From positions 248,001-312,000 of the forward strand of contig NZ_OPYL01000004.1 of assembly GCF_900343125.1 (NCBI RefSeq): a stretch of DNA of 64,000 nucleotides, read 5' to 3'. Source of the stretch: Dysgonomonas sp. Marseille-P4361 (GTDB lineage: Bacteria; Bacteroidota; Bacteroidia; Bacteroidales; Dysgonomonadaceae). Of the stretch, positions 49,631 through 58,590 are shown one piece after another. A program made the translations under genes and the position numbers. Below the pieces are notes generated by a model, which was not told the origin of the DNA, did not search any database, and saw nothing but the letters and a program-made list of their open reading frames with translations. The first letter of the stretch is position 1, and each line of letters starts with the position of its first letter.

Positions 49631-51703
49631 TTAATCATTATATGTAGGCAAAGACGAATACTCTCTTGCATATCTCATCATTTGCTCTGCATAACCTTCG
49701 GTATAAGTAATAACAACATCCGCTATTTCACCTCTATCATTTAAGACAGTTCCCATTACCGGATTCACAAAACCTTTATATGGTTTCATATTTAATCCTT
49801 TGTAACGTTCTAGCACCTCTGCATGCAATTTAGGATCAACTTTAACAGCATAATCTTCTACAATCTTTTTAGCTGCAGCAAAATCCCCCTCCGATTTTAT
49901 GCGTTGAATTTCGGACAATAACTGACCAAATAGATCACGTAATTTCGTATAATCATTGATAACGACAAATGTTTTACCATCTCTCTCCTTCAACTCTACA
50001 ACTTTCTCTGCCTGACCTTTTTCGAACACCCATTTTGCTATCAATTGACGATTGCGCATATGTGATTCTTCTACTTCTTTACCCGGTTCTATCCTTACCA
50101 GTTGAGTCATCAGACCGTTCATCATAAATCGATAGTATTCTGCTTTATAAGCTTCTGCATCAGGAATAATTCCTAGTTCTAGCAGTTTGGAATCTGCTAT
50201 AAAATATAGTCCGAACAAATCGGCACGTGTTTCCTCTATAGTAGAACTATGTTCTCCTAAAGCATTCGGATCAACTCCCGGTAACAATTTACCGGAACCA
50301 TGCCCTAAACACTCGTGTAAGTCGGTATGCAATACATCTGTTATGAATCCATATTTCTTGATAGAACTGATTTCCACATCAGACCAGATAAACTCATCAT
50401 TAAAACCTGTATGAGCTCCTGCTGCATCATATGCCTCCATTATATTTTCTATCGTTACCGATTTAGAACCATGATCTCGACGAATCCAATCTGCATTAGG
50501 TAAGTTTATTCCTATCGGAGTAGCCGGATAACAGTCTCCTCCTAATTGAGCTACTGTTATTACTTTAGCCGAAACACCCTTCACCTCTTCTTTTCTAAAT
50601 TTCTTATCTATTGGCGAACGATCTTCGAACCATTGTGCATTATTGCTAATAATTTCGGCACGCTTGGTAGCTTCCTCATTTTTGAAGTTAACGACAGACT
50701 CCCAGCTTGCTTTTATCCCTAGAGGGTCTCCATACACTTCTGTAAAACCATTTACAAAATCTACTTGAGAACCTAAATCTGTAACCCAAGCGACTGCATA
50801 AGCATCAAATTCTTTTAGATCGCCCGACTTATAATATGAAACAAGCTTAGTTATTACATCTCTTTGTTTGTCATTCTCTGCAACTTTTTCTGCTTTTTCG
50901 AGCCATGACACCACTCTTTCTATTGCAGGAGAATACAACCCTCCTACTTTCCAAACCTTTTCTACTAACTTCCCGTTCTCTTTTACCAATCGGCTATTAA
51001 GTCCATAGGATATTGGAGTAAGATCTGTTGTGTCTTTCATTGCATTGTAAAAATCGACAACATCTTTCTGAGTGACTCCTTCTCCATAATAATTATTGGC
51101 TGATGCTACAATCAGGTCTTGACCTGACTGAGTTATCTTTTTTGCCATTACAGCCGGATCAAACATTACCGGAGTAATCATTGTTATGAATTCATCTACA
51201 GTCTGACCTTCCTTTACTGGTACAAGCTCGACTGGTAATGCTTTTACTTGATCGACAAAAAACTGCTGAGAAAATTGAGGAAGAAATTTATCTTGACTAT
51301 AATGGTGATGTATTCCACTCGAAAACCATACACGTTTCAAATACACTTCAAAAGCCTTATAGTCTTCCGTGTTTTTATCTCCTTTATAATTTGTATATAT
51401 AGCCTCTAGTGTACGACGAATAGCCAGATTGTATTTATTGTTCTGATCAAATAAGATATCTCGTCCTTCTAGTGCTGCCATCGAAAGATAATACACTAAT
51501 TCTTTTTGTTGTAAAGACAAGTTCTTAAACCCTGGTACATAGTAGCGTAATATCTGAAGATCGGCAAATTCATCAACTTCATACTTAAAGTCGGTCGGAG
51601 CCATGTCAGCTATATTTTTACCTGATGCTCCTTTCTGCCCTCCAGTACATCCTGCAAAAAACATAGATATTCCGGTCATAGCAATTAATACTGTTTTTTT
51701 CAT
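49631..51703 (-). CDS. Dipeptidyl peptidase III (M49), lipoprotein
   Basis: 690 residues. The lipobox FAGC gives lipidated cysteine 19, so an envelope protein rather than the cytosolic form seen in eukaryotes. The zinc site is the M49 hexapeptide HECLGH (463-468) with E464 as catalytic base and E491 in IEETRAD as third ligand. Removes dipeptides from peptide N-termini, fitting peptide scavenging. Monocistronic, with a promoter box 26 bases upstream. Confidence 0.93.
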   Translation of the reverse strand: MKKTVLIAMTGISMFFAGCTGGQKGASGKNIADMAPTDFKYEVDEFADLQILRYYVPGFKNLSLQQKELVYYLSMAALEGRDILFDQNNKYNLAIRRTLEAIYTNYKGDKNTEDYKAFEVYLKRVWFSSGIHHHYSQDKFLPQFSQQFFVDQVKALPVELVPVKEGQTVDEFITMITPVMFDPAVMAKKITQSGQDLIVASANNYYGEGVTQKDVVDFYNAMKDTTDLTPISYGLNSRLVKENGKLVEKVWKVGGLYSPAIERVVSWLEKAEKVAENDKQRDVITKLVSYYKSGDLKEFDAYAVAWVTDLGSQVDFVNGFTEVYGDPLGIKASWESVVNFKNEEATKRAEIISNNAQWFEDRSPIDKKFRKEEVKGVSAKVITVAQLGGDCYPATPIGINLPNADWIRRDHGSKSVTIENIMEAYDAAGAHTGFNDEFIWSDVEISSIKKYGFITDVLHTDLHECLGHGSGKLLPGVDPNALGEHSSTIEETRADLFGLYFIADSKLLELGIIPDAEAYKAEYYRFMMNGLMTQLVRIEPGKEVEESHMRNRQLIAKWVFEKGQAEKVVELKERDGKTFVVINDYTKLRDLFGQLLSEIQRIKSEGDFAAAKKIVEDYAVKVDPKLHAEVLERYKGLNMKPYKGFVNPVMGTVLNDRGEIADVVITYTEGYAEQMMRYAREYSSLPTYND

Positions 51704-51729
51704 TTGTTCTTATTTATTGATATTTTTTA

Positions 51730-51737
51730 CAAAGATA
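51730..51737 (-). promoter_or_regulatory. Bacteroidetes -7 box for the DPP III gene
   Basis: TATCTTTG on the minus strand, 26 bases before the ATG. Confidence 0.5.
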
Positions 51738-51819
51738 CAAAACCTATTTGCTATAAATAATAAAATTACTTTATGTTTAAGTAATGTTATCAACGGGACA
51801 AATAATTTTATTTCGTCAT

Positions 51820-51863
51820 AAAAGAATAAAACCATTTACCTTTTGAAAAAGATAAATGGTTTT
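51820..51863 (-). terminator. Terminator after the universal stress protein gene
   Basis: Perfect 11-bp stem (51828-51838 with 51853-51863), 14-base loop, followed on the minus strand by ATTCTTTTATG. Confidence 0.65.
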
Positions 51864-51890
51864 AATATCATTCTATTTTAAGTGAAAATT

Positions 51891-53009
51891 TTATCCTCTA
51901 AGCACAAGTAAAGGCGTATCGGAATGAAAAAGCATCTTTCGCGAAATGCTAGGACTAAACATACGGGCAAATATATTTCGCTTACTTGTTGTCAATGCCA
52001 AGATTTCTATTCCAGCATCTTTGATGTATTCATCCAGACTCTTCAACATATCGTTCGTATCGATTAGCTCATAATCGATATTCAAATGCGGATATTGGTT
52101 AGAGAAGTAAGTCTTAATACCAGCTAGTTTGATTTCATCCCATCTATCACTTTTCTTTACCGAAATATGAGTTAATGATATTTTAATATCCTTATAAGGC
52201 TCCAACAACTTTATCATTACATCAAAAGAGATTAGATCTCGTTGACTAAAGTTTGTAAGGAAAGCAATATGTTTTACAGCCTTCAAGTCTCTAAATGGAG
52301 TATTCTCCGGAATTGCAATAAGAGGTACATGAGTCATCTCTATCACTTCAGCCGTTACACTACCAATAAGGTCTGCATCTTTCTGATCCTTTCCTCTTGT
52401 ACCCATTACAATCAAAGCCGGCTTGTATTCTTTTGTAAAAGTTACAATCTCTTCCTCAGGAAGTCCTTCTTTCAACACATATGAATAATTTACAGGAGGG
52501 AATTCTCCTGCTGATACTTTTTCATCAATTATATTGCATAACTTTTGAATATTCTCTCTTACTTTCTCTATTATATTTTGGAATTCTTTTTCTTCTTTTC
52601 CCTGATAGGCAAAAGCCTCAGCCATTGGCAAAGCTGTTGGGTAATATGGATTGAAATAAACGTGCAATATCTTTACTTTTGCATTCAGGTCTCTTGCCTG
52701 ATTAAATGCAAACTGACATGCCGTTAAGGAATATTCTGAGAAATCGACAGGGACAAGAATACGTTTTCGCCCATCATCGGTTCTGTAAGTTTCTTCTTCG
52801 TCGTAACTAAATAAATGCCTATTTTCTACAACACTCAATGCTTTAGGAAGATCTGATTCTTTGATACGTATACGAACACCCGCTGAAACCGGATTATTCA
52901 AGTCAACATCATTAATATGAACCTCTATATTTTCTCCCTCTAAAACAGACTTCAGTATCTGAGCCTTTTCATTCGTATGAATGGCAAGTGTCACTAATTT
53001 ATCTTCCAT
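51891..53009 (-). CDS. DUF2007-UspA-UspA stress protein
   Basis: 372 residues. Residues 1-66 are a DUF2007-like signal-transduction module (VTLAIHTNEKAQILKSVLEG, then a GVRIRIKESDLPKAL strand-helix). It is followed by two UspA domains, about 82-225 (RILVPVDFSE; VMGTRGKD) and 240-372 (HIAFLTNFS). The first Usp keeps a G-x-R-G-type loop with GSVTAEVI after it, so it may bind ATP; the second looks degenerate (TTSKRN in place of the glycine loop). Likely cytoplasmic stress or stationary-phase role. Confidence 0.88.
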   Translation of the reverse strand: MEDKLVTLAIHTNEKAQILKSVLEGENIEVHINDVDLNNPVSAGVRIRIKESDLPKALSVVENRHLFSYDEEETYRTDDGRKRILVPVDFSEYSLTACQFAFNQARDLNAKVKILHVYFNPYYPTALPMAEAFAYQGKEEKEFQNIIEKVRENIQKLCNIIDEKVSAGEFPPVNYSYVLKEGLPEEEIVTFTKEYKPALIVMGTRGKDQKDADLIGSVTAEVIEMTHVPLIAIPENTPFRDLKAVKHIAFLTNFSQRDLISFDVMIKLLEPYKDIKISLTHISVKKSDRWDEIKLAGIKTYFSNQYPHLNIDYELIDTNDMLKSLDEYIKDAGIEILALTTSKRNIFARMFSPSISRKMLFHSDTPLLVLRG

Positions 53010-53040
53010 AGCTCTATTATTAATTGTGATTTTCTTATTA

Positions 53041-53077
53041 TTCTAAAAAGAGATGAACACTTGTGGCATCCATCTCT
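53041..53077 (-). terminator. Probable terminator after the small HTH gene
   Basis: Seven-base stem AGAGATG/CATCTCT (53049-53055 with 53071-53077), with CTTTTTAG following on the minus strand. Confidence 0.5.
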
Positions 53078-53090
53078 CTATTAAACGTTT

Positions 53091-53345
53091 TCAGACCTCC
53101 TTCGGTTCAAGCATCTCCATAGCCATATCTAAAATTGTGGTATCATCCAACGAGACATAACCACCATCAGGGCCCGGTTCTATATGCACTCCACAGCTTT
53201 GCCCTTTTTCATAACTATAACCACCAAAATAGTTCCAAACTGTTTCAATTGGCACCTGCAATTTTTCTGCTATTAGGCGAACGCTTCCATCAGGTAAACT
53301 GTCTTTAATCCTACGAAGTTCCGAGAATGTGATAACTTTAGTCAT
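53091..53345 (-). CDS. Small helix-turn-helix DNA-binding-like protein
   Basis: 84 residues. Residues about 20-40 (GSVRLIAEKLQVPIETVWNY) read as a helix-turn-helix. It is followed by FGG and a conserved-looking GVHIEPGPDGGYVSLDD segment, then a C-terminal helix. No ligand domain. Similar small proteins occur in Bacteroidetes without known function. Flanked by the Usp gene downstream and the Bat/PAP2 region upstream; own terminator. Confidence 0.65.
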   Translation of the reverse strand: MTKVITFSELRRIKDSLPDGSVRLIAEKLQVPIETVWNYFGGYSYEKGQSCGVHIEPGPDGGYVSLDDTTILDMAMEMLEPKEV

Positions 53346-53424
53346 ATGCTATTAGTTTTAAATGGTACTTAGATTAGCAAACTGTTCTAAAGTTATAAAA
53401 ATCTTTTCTTAAAAACAATGTTTT

Positions 53425-54126
53425 TTAGGAAGGAATATCAAAGAATGCACTATAGATAGCTATACCCAGTATTGTTAAATAAATAACGATCATTAATGCC
53501 TTAGCCCTATCTACTCCGAACACAGGGACTTTCAATTCATCTTTAGGAACTTTTAAGATTAGGCGACGCGAGGTTAAATATATATAATAGACTAACACTC
53601 CTGACAGGGTTCCCCAAATCGCACCTCCTACTACATCTGAAATAAAGTGTACACCCAGATATATGCGAGAATAAGCTGTTATAGTAGCCCAAAGAATCAT
53701 GGTCCATGTAAAATACTTATACCGGAACAATAATGAGGCAAAAGCTACAACACCAAAACCATTTGCAGCATGATTTGAGATAAATCCATAGCGTCCTCCT
53801 CTACGACCATTTACAATCTGAACCAGATCCTGGAAATCAGGATGGTGAGTTGGTCTGAGCCGTTCAAAAAAAGGTTTAATTACTTGAGCTGAGAAAAAGT
53901 CGCAAAGCATACCTACTAATACTGCACATAAAAGGACCAGCAATGCCTCCCGCCATTTTATTTTATAAGTATAGATTATAAGACCTGCTATTGCTAAGGG
54001 TAACCAGACCAACTTACCACTATACAATGACATAAATGTGTCCCAATAAGCTGTATGATGGTCATTCAACCAAAGAAAAAGATCCCTTTCGTATGGCAGG
54101 ATCTTTTCAACAAGGCTAGTTTGCAT
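53425..54126 (-). CDS. PAP2-family membrane phosphatase
   Basis: 233 residues with about six membrane helices. Phosphatase motifs: KxxxxxxRP with K84, R91 and P92; a PSGH-equivalent ISNHA with H119; SRxxxxxHxxxD with R154, H160 and D164. Dephosphorylates lipid phosphates such as phosphatidylglycerophosphate, undecaprenyl pyrophosphate or lipid A. It follows batE by 20 bases in the same direction and may be the last gene of the Bat operon. Confidence 0.9.
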   Translation of the reverse strand: MQTSLVEKILPYERDLFLWLNDHHTAYWDTFMSLYSGKLVWLPLAIAGLIIYTYKIKWREALLVLLCAVLVGMLCDFFSAQVIKPFFERLRPTHHPDFQDLVQIVNGRRGGRYGFISNHAANGFGVVAFASLLFRYKYFTWTMILWATITAYSRIYLGVHFISDVVGGAIWGTLSGVLVYYIYLTSRRLILKVPKDELKVPVFGVDRAKALMIVIYLTILGIAIYSAFFDIPS

Positions 54127-54146
54127 GCGTTTTTCCTATTTTTTCT

Positions 54147-54980
54147 TTATATAACCTCGATCTTGTCTCGCTGTATCCAACCGACACTACCGTTGTCTAT
54201 TTCGATTTCGAGCCAATTTCGATCTTCTTTTGTTATGTATACTTTCGTCCCGGCATGTAGAATAAACAACTCTTTGCTGTTGATATCAGGAGAACCCATT
54301 ATAGAAGCCGAACCTGTCATGATTATTGCAGTATCGCGATATTCAATCTTTTTCTTCTGCCTAAATGCGAAAATATTGGCAAATATAACGATAACAACCG
54401 ATACTATTCCTACATAGAAAGCTATTTTCTTAAGAAGAATAGAACGACTGAAAAAGAAAGCAGATAAGCAGGCTATCAATACGAGGAATAATGAAATACC
54501 GACTACAGCCCATGCATTCGAACTCATTATGTTTTGTACACTATTAAACCAGATAGTCAGGAAGAATTTATCTGCAACCAGAATTTTATCCTCTATTTTA
54601 GTCTTTAGATACTCTATATTATGACGTGTATCTCTATCACCGGGATTGAGCAACAATGCTTTTTCGTAGTTCAGACGAGCCTCGGCCAAATCATTCACTC
54701 TAAAATAGGCATTCCCCAGATTATAATACAATTCGGGAGATTCTACTCCTTCAGCCAATTTTACTTTTTTTTCTGCTTCAAGTATTTCTATTGCTTTTCT
54801 GAAATTCCCATCATTGTAAGCTGCTATAGCATCTGCATTAACAGACTTTTTACTGTCTGCAGTAGAGGTATTATCTGTTATCGCAATAGAGTCTTGCTGT
54901 AAAACAGGAATTGAATCCTGTGCTACACTATATTGAAATATTGTGAATATAAATAGGCAAGATAATAATAGTCGTTTCAT
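54147..54980 (-). CDS. batE: BatE: TPR and SH3 protein of the Bat operon
   Basis: 277 residues. Signal peptide (cleavage near VAQ, residue 20), TPR repeats about 45-130 (ELYYNLGNAYFRVNDLAEA), two membrane helices around 143-205, then a C-terminal bacterial SH3 domain with IDNGSVGWIQRDKIE. Matches BatE of the Bacteroides aerotolerance operon, thought to form an envelope complex with BatA-D. Fifteen bases separate it from batD. Confidence 0.85.
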   Translation of the reverse strand: MKRLLLSCLFIFTIFQYSVAQDSIPVLQQDSIAITDNTSTADSKKSVNADAIAAYNDGNFRKAIEILEAEKKVKLAEGVESPELYYNLGNAYFRVNDLAEARLNYEKALLLNPGDRDTRHNIEYLKTKIEDKILVADKFFLTIWFNSVQNIMSSNAWAVVGISLFLVLIACLSAFFFSRSILLKKIAFYVGIVSVVIVIFANIFAFRQKKKIEYRDTAIIMTGSASIMGSPDINSKELFILHAGTKVYITKEDRNWLEIEIDNGSVGWIQRDKIEVI

Positions 54981-54995
54981 CGTACCTTGTTCTTT

Positions 54996-56837
54996 TTACT
55001 TGTTAATTATTTTGATTGTACTTTCCATTTTACCAATGGCATCTACCGTATCGCTATATAACTTATCCATATCTCCTGATGCTGATGGTGCATATCGAGC
55101 AAATTCACCAGTATCAAGAATATTCATAAACTGACCTATCAGTTCTTCACCTACTCCATATTTGGTAAGTTCGGCCTCTATATTCTCCCTATTCAGATTT
55201 GCCACAGGTATTGTTAGTTTATCGCTCAGGTATCCCCATATTGCGCGTAGCATTTCTTCATAGAAGCCATCTCGATTTTGAGTTTGCAAATATTTCTTAG
55301 CCAGTTTAAGACGCTTAGTAGCAACCTTATTAGCTTTCTTCGTTCTCATCAACGCAATATCTGCATTTGCCTTGATCTGCTTACGATAGATGATACTGAA
55401 TACGATCAACAGCAATAAAGGTATAATATACCACAACCAGTATGTTAATGCTCCGAAAGTGAAGCTTTGGAGATTCTTATATGTAAAATCGTCAGTCTTC
55501 AGATAACGAATATCCTGTTCAGCTTCTATCTCTCGTTGGTTTGCATAACTTGTAGAGACATTCTTACCGGCATTAGGGTCTTTATCCACCTCTAATGTAT
55601 ATTCAGGAGAAGATACTGTCTTATAAGAATTCGATCTTGTGTCAAAGTAAGAAAACTCTATAGGAGGAATAGTATATTCTCCCGGATAACGAGGAATAAA
55701 CATATATTCTATTGTCTTCTTTCCCGACAACCCATTCTCTGTAATCGAAAAATCATTGTTTACCTGAGGATCGTATGTTTCAAAATCTTTAGGGAACTTG
55801 ATTTCCGGATTTTTGATCAGTTTCATATTTCCTGCTCCGGCAATCTCAAGTTTAATAGTTACAGCATCATTTGCCTGTACTTTATTTGCCGATATAGAAG
55901 GTGTAAAGGTAAAGCTACCGACTCCCCCCGAAAAGCTTGATGGCTTCCCTTCAACTGGCAATGGTGTGACATCTATTGTTGCAGGAGTTGTCCGCAGCAC
56001 TTTTTTTGCTTCTGTCATCACCTCGCGTGTACCAAAGAAATCACGTACTTTACGCCCCGTACTTACCTCGAAGACGATTTCCATTGTACCCGAAGGGATT
56101 GTCATCTTACCTGCCCGTTGAGGGAAGAGCAAGGTTTTTTTCACGTCAATATAGTAATAATTACGACCTTTGTAATGTTCCATATTCCATTGACGGTTAG
56201 GTGACATCTCAAAATCCTCTATCATAAAACCCTCAAACTCAGGGAATTGAATCTTACCTACCTCCCTGATATTCAACACTGTATAAAACCTAAAAGTAAC
56301 AACAGCAACTTCTTGCTCTTTTACTTTCGTCTTTGAGAAGATTGCCCGTATGAATGCATCATCATCGCTTACCTTGCCTGCAGTAGACGTTGTAGATGTC
56401 GACTGTGGTTGTTGACCAGGTTGTTGACTCTGAGCATTCTTGTCAGGAGGTAAAACTTTTATTTGAGCTGTATTCGATTTATAGTTTTTCCCATCAATTC
56501 TAACTGTTGCAGCCGGCAGTGTAAATGTTCCTTCCTCTTTTGCTATTAGAACCCATGTAAAAGTAACATTGCTTTCCGATACAGTTTTACCATTTACGGT
56601 AGAAGAACTATACATTTGAGAAACAGATGGTCCAAAAAGCTCATCAAATCCGGGAATATCAGCCGGAATTGTAGGTGTTTCAATCTTTCCGTCTCCACCT
56701 TTCAAAATATATTGTACCTGAATCTGAGCCCCTTTCACTGTTGAGTTAGGAGCTTTGATGACAAATGTTACATCACTTGCCAAAAGACGAGATACACTAA
56801 TGAGTAATAATATTAATAAAAACCAATACTTCTTCAT
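54996..56837 (-). CDS. batD: BatD: oxygen-tolerance Ig-like membrane protein
   Basis: 613 residues. Signal peptide, then several Ig-like beta domains (first block KAPNSTVKGAQIQVQYILKG), a Gln/Pro/Ser/Thr linker near 133-153, more beta domains (MFIPRYPGEYTIPP), one membrane helix near 465-485, and a cytoplasmic helical tail (NREGFYEEML-type segment, EAELTKYG). This is the full BatD/DUF3748-type layout of the aerotolerance operon. A shorter paralog lies immediately upstream. Confidence 0.87.
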   Translation of the reverse strand: MKKYWFLLILLLISVSRLLASDVTFVIKAPNSTVKGAQIQVQYILKGGDGKIETPTIPADIPGFDELFGPSVSQMYSSSTVNGKTVSESNVTFTWVLIAKEEGTFTLPAATVRIDGKNYKSNTAQIKVLPPDKNAQSQQPGQQPQSTSTTSTAGKVSDDDAFIRAIFSKTKVKEQEVAVVTFRFYTVLNIREVGKIQFPEFEGFMIEDFEMSPNRQWNMEHYKGRNYYYIDVKKTLLFPQRAGKMTIPSGTMEIVFEVSTGRKVRDFFGTREVMTEAKKVLRTTPATIDVTPLPVEGKPSSFSGGVGSFTFTPSISANKVQANDAVTIKLEIAGAGNMKLIKNPEIKFPKDFETYDPQVNNDFSITENGLSGKKTIEYMFIPRYPGEYTIPPIEFSYFDTRSNSYKTVSSPEYTLEVDKDPNAGKNVSTSYANQREIEAEQDIRYLKTDDFTYKNLQSFTFGALTYWLWYIIPLLLLIVFSIIYRKQIKANADIALMRTKKANKVATKRLKLAKKYLQTQNRDGFYEEMLRAIWGYLSDKLTIPVANLNRENIEAELTKYGVGEELIGQFMNILDTGEFARYAPSASGDMDKLYSDTVDAIGKMESTIKIINK

Positions 56838-56926
56838 TACCCTTTATTAATTCTATTTTGTTTCGTTATTTATAATTTTCTTGCGGCTACAAATTTAACA
56901 ACTTTGTTTGTATTCACATATAGCTA

Positions 56927-57778
56927 TTAAATTGCTTTATATTCAAAAACATTAATATTGACAGCATCTACTTTCAATTCTTTTACTGTCCTTATTGTCT
57001 CTTCATATATATCTCCCCAAATATCCCGTATCTTTTTACCCGTAGGTGTAAGATATTCTACCGATACTGTACCTTCAGGGATTACAAACGCTCCCTCCTT
57101 TTTAGGTTGAAGAATTAAGACACGCACATCTACAACTTTATAGATACGCCCTTTGATCTCTTCTTCCTCGAAATGCTGGCGACGAGGCGTTATGTTGTCA
57201 TAATAGAAATCCCTAACCGGAGGAAATTCTGAGTTTCGTATACGATCAATGTCTCTTGTTGTATAGAGTCTGTAGGTTAGCGTCAAGGTATCGGAAGGCA
57301 AAACTACAGATTTGGATACTATTGTTTTTATAAAAGCATCTATATCTTCGGTCATTACTTCAACCGATCGTACTTCTATCTTATGATTTTCCGACTTGTA
57401 TTTCTTACCTCCTATTTTGATCTCAACCTTAGGAATTGTATATTTCCCCGCTTTTTCGGCCTCCAGATAATACGTGGACGAAGAGCGATAGACTGTTTCT
57501 CGTTTTCCTTTATTGAAGGTAGTTGCTGCAGAATTAGAAACAGAAGGACCATAAAGGATCTTAAACCCTTCTATATTCTTTAAAATAACAGGTTCCTCAA
57601 CTGCTGTGTCGCTCTCGATTATATAATCTACTCGAAACTGCTCCCCTGTCATAACCGACTCGGGTGCTTTTATCGAAATCTTCACACTCTGAGCCAGAGT
57701 TACAGACATAATAGGGAATAGCAACATGAACAACACGAATATTCGTTGCCTGCCAAAACTATTACCTCTATAGATCAT
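56927..57778 (-). CDS. Short BatD paralog without membrane anchor
   Basis: 283 residues. Signal peptide, then KISIKAPESVMTGEQFRVDY, which aligns with the first domain of BatD, and a second beta domain (LTYRLYTTRDIDRIRNSEFP, corresponding to FRFYTVLNIREVGKIQFPEF in BatD). It ends before the region that carries the membrane helix and cytoplasmic tail in BatD. It looks like an intact soluble periplasmic protein from a partial duplication and not a pseudogene: its frame is open with its own stop. Lies between batC and batD. Confidence 0.82.
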   Translation of the reverse strand: MIYRGNSFGRQRIFVLFMLLFPIMSVTLAQSVKISIKAPESVMTGEQFRVDYIIESDTAVEEPVILKNIEGFKILYGPSVSNSAATTFNKGKRETVYRSSSTYYLEAEKAGKYTIPKVEIKIGGKKYKSENHKIEVRSVEVMTEDIDAFIKTIVSKSVVLPSDTLTLTYRLYTTRDIDRIRNSEFPPVRDFYYDNITPRRQHFEEEEIKGRIYKVVDVRVLILQPKKEGAFVIPEGTVSVEYLTPTGKKIRDIWGDIYEETIRTVKELKVDAVNINVFEYKAI

Positions 57779-57781
57779 ACT

Positions 57782-58576
57782 CTACCAGTCTTTATTTTGT
57801 TTACGATTTTGCTCGTTCTTTTGTTTACGTTCTTTAGCCTGTGCTTGTCTTACACGTTCCTGTGTTTCCTTTTCATCTTGCTCTAAAGCCTGCAAAATTT
57901 GCTGTATATTATCTTGCGACATCTGATTTTGTTGATCTTGCTGATTTTGCTTAGGATCTTGTTTTGGATCCTGCTTAGGGTCTTGTTTCGGATCTTGCTT
58001 TTGATCTTGTTGCTGATCTTTCTTTTGATCTTGTTTCTGGTCTTGATCCTGATCCTGCTTCTTATCTTCCTGATCTTTTATCATTTTTTGCACTACTGCA
58101 AGATTATAACGCGTATCCTCATCTGTTGGATTAAATCTTAACGCATTTTTATATGCTTCCATCGATAATTTAAGATTATCTTCCTGCTTTGCTTGTGTTC
58201 CTTCCTGACCTTGTTGCATCATTTGGGCATTGGATGCTTTTTCATTTGCTTTTTTCTTCAAGAAGGTGTTTCCCATATTGCTCCAAGCGGAACTAATCTT
58301 AACCGGATCTTCACTTTCCAATTTCAGATAATGTTGGTATTCCGCCAAAGCCTCATCCCATTTTTGTTGTTTATAGTATGTGTTAGCTAAGTTAAAAGCT
58401 GCTTCTTTCGAATTTGCATTTCCTTCTTTTGCATTACTATATTCCGATTCGGCTGTAGCAAATAACTGTTCGTTGTAAGCCTTATTTCCCTTACGAATAG
58501 CTTTACGCACCTCTTTTTGAGCTGAAAGACTAACCGCTACAAATGCAAATAATATGATAAATATTGTTTTCTTCAT
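57782..58576 (-). CDS. batC: BatC: TPR protein with a Gln/Asp/Lys repeat tail
   Basis: About 264 residues from the ATG at 58576, which gives a standard signal peptide (MKKTIFIILF to LSAQ). An upstream ATG at 58591 overlaps the batB stop as TAATG and would add five residues. TPR repeats cover about 25-170 (AAFNLANTYYKQQKWDEAL; NPTDEDTRYNLAVVQ). A low-complexity stretch of about 60 residues dominated by D, Q, K and P follows, then a charged C-terminal coil. Periplasmic scaffold of the Bat complex. Confidence 0.86.
   Translation of the reverse strand: MKKTIFIILFAFVAVSLSAQKEVRKAIRKGNKAYNEQLFATAESEYSNAKEGNANSKEAAFNLANTYYKQQKWDEALAEYQHYLKLESEDPVKISSAWSNMGNTFLKKKANEKASNAQMMQQGQEGTQAKQEDNLKLSMEAYKNALRFNPTDEDTRYNLAVVQKMIKDQEDKKQDQDQDQKQDQKKDQQQDQKQDPKQDPKQDPKQDPKQNQQDQQNQMSQDNIQQILQALEQDEKETQERVRQAQAKERKQKNEQNRKQNKDW
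57930..58075 (-). repeat. Low-complexity repeat inside batC
   Basis: Degenerate 6- and 12-base units encode alternating DQ, KQ and four consecutive DPKQ units. Such a tract can change length by slippage in whole codons. Confidence 0.8.
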
Positions 58577-58590
58577 TTCTTTAAAACACA

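Noticed and set aside
56927-57778. Short BatD paralog considered as a pseudogene fragment of batD
   Set aside because: It has its own signal peptide, start and stop, and an uninterrupted frame, and it differs clearly from batD, so it is better read as an intact gene.
57899-58141. 80-codon extremely hydrophobic frame on the plus strand
   Set aside because: It is the complement of the Gln/Asp/Lys repeat in batC; the leucine/isoleucine runs come from the reversed repeat.
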